A stretch of DNA of 8,282 bases from Oscillospiraceae bacterium (GTDB lineage Bacteria; Bacillota; Clostridia; Oscillospirales; Oscillospiraceae): positions 1-8,282 of the forward strand of contig JAFRUW010000042.1 in assembly GCA_017438675.1 (NCBI GenBank), written 5' to 3'. The translations under genes were made by a program, and so were the position numbers. The stretch's first letter is position 1, and each line of letters opens with the position of its first letter. Positions 6,126 through 8,282 of the stretch are shown here, in pieces. The notes beneath the pieces are model-generated. The model made no database searches. It was given only the letters and a program-made list of their open reading frames with translations, and was not told where the DNA came from.

Positions 6126-6703
6126 AAATTGGATGGGCGATAACAGGCTCATTTTGTACATTCGCAAAGACATTTGAAATGCTTGAGCACATAAAGACAA
6201 AGTACGACAGCGTGGTGCCCATAATGTCGGAAAACGCGTCGTCCGTATCAACACGGTTCGGCACGGCGGAGGAAAACACATCGCGGGTCAGCGGGATCTG
6301 CGGTTGTCCCGTAATAAACACAATTGCCGGGGCGGAACCCATCGGTCCCAAAAGACTGCTGGATATTCTTGTGATCGCACCCTGCACTGGGAATACTCTG
6401 GGAAAGCTGGCAAACGGCATAACCGACACGGCGGTGACTATGGCGGCAAAAGCCCAGCTCAGAAACGACCGCCCCGTTCTGATAGCGGTATCCACCAACG
6501 ACGGCCTTGCGGCAAGCGCCAGAAGCATCAGCCTTCTCATAAACAGAAAAAATCACTTTTTCGTACCCTTCGGACAGGACGATCCGGTGAGGAAGGAGAC
6601 TTCCCTGGTTGCGGATTTTAAACAGATCCCCGACGCCATTGAAGCAGCTTTGGAGAAAAGACAGCTCATGCCGATGTTGCTTCCGTCGGGCAATAAAAAG
6701 TGA
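6122..6703 (+). CDS. spoVFB: Dipicolinate synthase subunit B (flavoprotein-fold)
   Basis: This 193-residue protein is the partner of SpoVFA and belongs to the flavoprotein fold shared with phosphopantothenoylcysteine decarboxylases. Seen: N-terminal KIGWAITGSFCTF (2-14) with the nucleotide-binding GSFCTF loop; IAPCTGNTLGKLANGITD (85-102), the family's conserved central loop; STNDGLAASA (124-133); and PFGQDDP (149-155). The length matches the family. It is the second gene of the operon, starting at a TTG coupled to the spoVFA stop, so the two subunits are probably made in fixed proportion. No terminator follows directly; the first strong one is at 6905-6957, about 200 bases on, so the operon mRNA may extend through the candidate small RNA. 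Confidence 0.95.
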   Translation: MKIGWAITGSFCTFAKTFEMLEHIKTKYDSVVPIMSENASSVSTRFGTAEENTSRVSGICGCPVINTIAGAEPIGPKRLLDILVIAPCTGNTLGKLANGITDTAVTMAAKAQLRNDRPVLIAVSTNDGLAASARSISLLINRKNHFFVPFGQDDPVRKETSLVADFKQIPDAIEAALEKRQLMPMLLPSGNKK

Positions 6704-6800
6704 GGCGTTTTGGAAAAATATCCGGAATTCACCGATTATTAATAATTGGTTGATAATAAGTTCATAATTATGCTGTATACTTACACCGTAAGCTGATAAC
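6704..6800 (+). other. AT-rich spacer after spoVFB with palindromes and weak promoter candidates
   Basis: This is the first part of a 330-base stretch (6704-7033) with no protein gene. It holds two perfect palindromes, ATTATTAATAAT (6735-6746) and CATAATTATG (6763-6772), and a small hairpin CTTAC/GTAAG (6780-6792). Promoter candidates are weak: TTCACC-18-GATAAT (6728-6757), TTGATA-20-TATACT (6750-6781), or a sigma-F-like GTATA (6775-6779) with a poor -10. None is convincing. I saw no operon terminator directly after spoVFB. Confidence 0.4.
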
Positions 6801-6966
6801 AGACTTGAAAAAGTTTCATCCCTATAGTGTGCGGACACTGGTTTTTTCCTCTTTCCTTTCCCCGTGTCTGCACGGACATAAACCTGCACGGGTATTTTGC
6901 AGGCAACCCTTTGACCGGTTTTTTTACTCCTCCTCACTTTTTCCCGGTCAAAGGGTTTTTGTTTTT
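6801..6966 (+). ncRNA. Candidate structured small RNA with two pyrimidine-rich hairpin loops (unrecognised family)
   Basis: Four consecutive helices are visible. (1) AGACTT/AAGTTT (6801-6806/6811-6816) is capped by a GAAA tetraloop. (2) GTGCGGACAC (6829-6838) pairs with GTGTCTGCAC (6864-6873), 10 bp with one G-U, around a 25-base loop rich in U and C. (3) CCTGCA/TGCAGG (6883-6888/6898-6903) encloses a 9-base loop. (4) A 14-bp terminator stem (6905-6918/6944-6957) also has a 25-base loop, containing CTCCTCCTCAC. Both large loops lack purines almost entirely. No credible ORF fits. The 5' end is uncertain because the promoter is unclear; it could also be a 3' UTR-derived RNA of spoVF. I do not recognise a family. 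CsfG, a forespore RNA of endospore formers, is one to compare with, but that is a guess. Confidence 0.6.
6905..6964 (+). terminator. Strong Rho-independent terminator (small RNA and/or spoVF operon)
   Basis: A perfect 14-bp stem pairs AACCCTTTGACCGG (6905-6918) with CCGGTCAAAGGGTT (6944-6957). It is followed by a T-rich tract (TTTTTG, then TTTTTATTTG). The loop is 25 bases, much longer than the few bases usual for terminators, and nearly all pyrimidine. Confidence 0.88.
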
Positions 6967-6980
6967 ATTTGTTTTAGTTT

Positions 6981-7019
6981 AAAATAATAACCGACTGAGC
7001 GCAGAACTCAGTCGGTTAT
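6981..7019 (-). terminator. Rho-independent terminator of metA
   Basis: A perfect 13-bp stem pairs ATAACCGACTGAG (6987-6999) with CTCAGTCGGTTAT (7007-7019) around a 7-base loop, 14 bases past the metA stop. On the minus strand it is followed by TTATTTTAAAC. It stands back to back with the plus-strand terminator at 6905-6957, insulating the convergent units. Confidence 0.85.
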
Positions 7020-7033
7020 ATTTATAATATGTG

Positions 7034-7963
7034 TTATTCGCTTTTGCTGCCGATGGCGCTGAGATCGTAAGGCGTTGTCTGATAGACGTAGTAGTTCAGC
7101 CAGTTGCTGTAAAGAAGCTGAGCGTGGGCGCGCCATGTTATTTTCGGCTTACGGGTGGGATCGTCGTTGGGGAAGTAGTTGCAGGGAACCTGAATGTCCA
7201 GCCCCTTGTCCACATCGCGGAAGTACTCAAGGGCAAGAGTGTCGGCGTCGTACTCCGGATGCCCCATTATAAAGAACCGGCTGTTGTCCTCGCTCTTAAC
7301 TGCAAAAACACCGGCTTCGTCTGATACAGACAGCAGCTCCAGCTCGGGACGGTCGAGTATCTCCTGCGCGTCAACCGCGGTGTATCTGGAGTGGGGCATA
7401 TAGAATGTGTCGTTGAAGCCCCGGAAGAATGGAATGTTGGGCTTCACAAGGGTGTGCTCGTAAATGCCGGACAGCTTCTTTTCCAGCGGAATCTTCTTTA
7501 TGCCGTAGTGATAGTAAAGACCGGCCTGGGCGCCCCAGCAGATGTGCATGGTGGAGTGGACGTTGGTTTTTGTCCATTCCATGATCTGACAGAGCTCGTC
7601 CCAGTAGTCCACATCCTCGAACTCCATGTTCTCCACCGGCGCGCCGGTGATTATCATACCGTCAAAGCGTTTGTCCTTGATGTCGTCAAAGGTGGTGTAG
7701 AAGGACTCCAGGTGCTGAGAGTCGATGTTCTTTGAAACATGGCTGGTGGTGTAAAGGAATTCCACCTCGGTCTGAAGGGGGGAGTTGGAGAGCTTCCTCA
7801 AAAGCTGAGTCTCGGTGACGATCTTGGTGGGCATAAGATTGAGAATGAGCAGCTTAAGCGGACGGATATCCTGGTGCATGGCGCGGAACTCCGTCATTAC
7901 AAATATATTCTCCCCCTCGAGTATTTCTTTGGCGGGTAATTGATCGGGAATCTTGATGGGCAT
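7034..7963 (-). CDS. metA: Homoserine O-acyltransferase MetA, predicted O-acetyltransferase
   Basis: This 309-residue cytosolic enzyme acylates L-homoserine in the first committed step of methionine synthesis. Its length and residue numbering match characterised MetA proteins: nucleophile Cys142 in HICWGAQAGLYYHYG (140-154), His235 and Glu237 in MGHPEYD (233-239), and Arg249. Residue 111, in GAPVENMEFEDVDYW (107-121), is Glu rather than the Gly found in E. coli MetA. Published work on the family (Bacillus cereus versus E. coli) ties Glu111 to acetyl-CoA and Gly111 to succinyl-CoA. I therefore infer O-acetylhomoserine as the product despite the common annotation as a succinyltransferase. AGGAGG lies about five bases before the ATG. 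It is a single-gene unit with its own promoter and terminator. No S-box or T-box leader is visible upstream. Confidence 0.96.
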   Translation of the reverse strand: MPIKIPDQLPAKEILEGENIFVMTEFRAMHQDIRPLKLLILNLMPTKIVTETQLLRKLSNSPLQTEVEFLYTTSHVSKNIDSQHLESFYTTFDDIKDKRFDGMIITGAPVENMEFEDVDYWDELCQIMEWTKTNVHSTMHICWGAQAGLYYHYGIKKIPLEKKLSGIYEHTLVKPNIPFFRGFNDTFYMPHSRYTAVDAQEILDRPELELLSVSDEAGVFAVKSEDNSRFFIMGHPEYDADTLALEYFRDVDKGLDIQVPCNYFPNDDPTRKPKITWRAHAQLLYSNWLNYYVYQTTPYDLSAIGSKSE

Positions 7964-8122
7964 GGCAGCCTCCTGAAAATAATAAAGTCTTACATATTAT
8001 ATACATATAAAAGCAAAAATGCAAGGATTATATATTTCGAGCATTATAACACGGGAATTTGACCGCATGATCGGTTAAAATGCCGATTCTTCAATATTTG
8101 AAAATTTTTTTGAAAAAAGGTG
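7964..8122. other. AT-rich divergent spacer between metA and the right-edge promoters
   Basis: Together with 8123-8282 this makes about 319 bases without a protein gene. Apart from the metA promoter it holds a dyad, TTTGACCG (8058-8065) and CGGTTAAA (8072-8079) around CATGAT, of unknown role, and an A/T-rich run (8090-8120) suitable as an UP-type element for the promoter at 8123. I saw no tRNA, T-box or SAM riboswitch on either strand. Confidence 0.5.
7996..8024 (-). promoter_or_regulatory. Possible promoter of metA
   Basis: On the minus strand TTGCAT (8024-8019), a 17-base spacer and a perfect TATAAT (8001-7996) would start transcription near 7989, only about 26 bases before the ATG. That leaves no room for a riboswitch, so if used, metA control would be at initiation. 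The -35 box matches consensus at only 3 of 6. Confidence 0.5.
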
Positions 8123-8151
8123 TTGACATTATGAAATGTGCGTGGTATATT
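8123..8151 (+). promoter_or_regulatory. Strong promoter P1 of an off-window gene (rRNA-operon-like)
   Basis: TTGACA (8123-8128), a 17-base spacer ending in TGG, and TATATT (8146-8151) form a near-consensus promoter with an extended -10 TG. An A/T-rich block lies just upstream. A short hairpin GCGCC/GGCGC (8158-8162/8169-8173) followed by eight A's lies at or just after the predicted start. Confidence 0.78.
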
Positions 8152-8225
8152 AACTGAGCGCCTGAGAGGGCGCAAAAAAAATAGAGTGCCCGGTGAAAAA
8201 AGTTAAGGAAAAATAAAAAAAGTAC

Positions 8226-8254
8226 TTGACAGATGGAGCCGGAAGTGGTATTCT
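8226..8254 (+). promoter_or_regulatory. Strong promoter P2 of an off-window gene (rRNA-operon-like)
   Basis: TTGACA (8226-8231), a 17-base spacer again ending in TGG, and TATTCT (8249-8254) repeat the P1 architecture 103 bases downstream, again behind an A-rich block. The predicted start is near 8260. The window ends 28 bases beyond the -10 box, before any gene is visible. Confidence 0.75.
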
Positions 8255-8282
8255 ATTGAAACGTCAGCGATGGCGGATGTAC

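Noticed and set aside
6805..6987. A 60-codon frame from TTG across the candidate small RNA
   Set aside because: It runs through a strong terminator stem and its T-tract, starts at TTG without a ribosome binding site, and encodes an improbable Phe/Ser-rich peptide.
7964..8122. Possible SAM riboswitch or T-box leader for metA
   Set aside because: I saw no T-box TGGN bulge motif, specifier structure or S-box kink-turn core on the minus strand, and the best metA promoter leaves only about 26 bases of leader.

Overview
The window looks like chromosomal core DNA from an endospore-forming member of the Clostridia (Bacillota). The strongest pointer is a two-gene dipicolinate synthase operon, the enzyme that makes the spore-core chelator. 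Other pointers are a clostridial-type heterodimeric ABC exporter pair, a small DUF896/YnzC-family protein, strong TTGACA/TATAAT-type promoters and AGGAGG ribosome binding sites. An Oscillospirales-like host is my guess; nothing here fixes the genus. I saw no insertion sequence, phage gene, CRISPR array or clear sign of horizontal transfer.

Layout from left to right: (1) the first 200 codons of gpsA, minus strand, cut by the window edge, with its promoter at 646-674; (2) a hairpin terminator at 757-790 that closes a minus-strand operon of two overlapping ABC exporter half-transporters (4544 down to 818), the upstream one carrying degenerate ATPase residues and the downstream one canonical; (3) a tRNA-Leu(UAA), minus strand, with its own promoter and a strong terminator followed by a decayed second copy of that hairpin; (4) a 68-residue YnzC/DUF896 protein, minus strand, with a near-consensus promoter; (5) a divergent plus-strand operon, spoVFA-spoVFB, whose leader contains competing pairings around the ribosome binding site and whose second gene begins at a TTG overlapping the first gene's stop; (6) a 330-base stretch with no protein gene that appears to encode a structured, terminator-ended small RNA with two pyrimidine-rich loops; (7) metA, minus strand, converging on that RNA, with its own terminator and promoter; (8) an AT-rich right edge with two tandem plus-strand promoters of rRNA-operon character firing out of the window.

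Functionally, the genes are mostly independent housekeeping units: phospholipid precursor synthesis (GpsA), export (ABC pair), translation (tRNA-Leu), spore maturation (SpoVF) and methionine synthesis (MetA, predicted from Glu111 to use acetyl-CoA). The items most worth follow-up are the candidate small RNA at about 6801-6966, the spoVFA leader, and the tandem promoters at the right edge.
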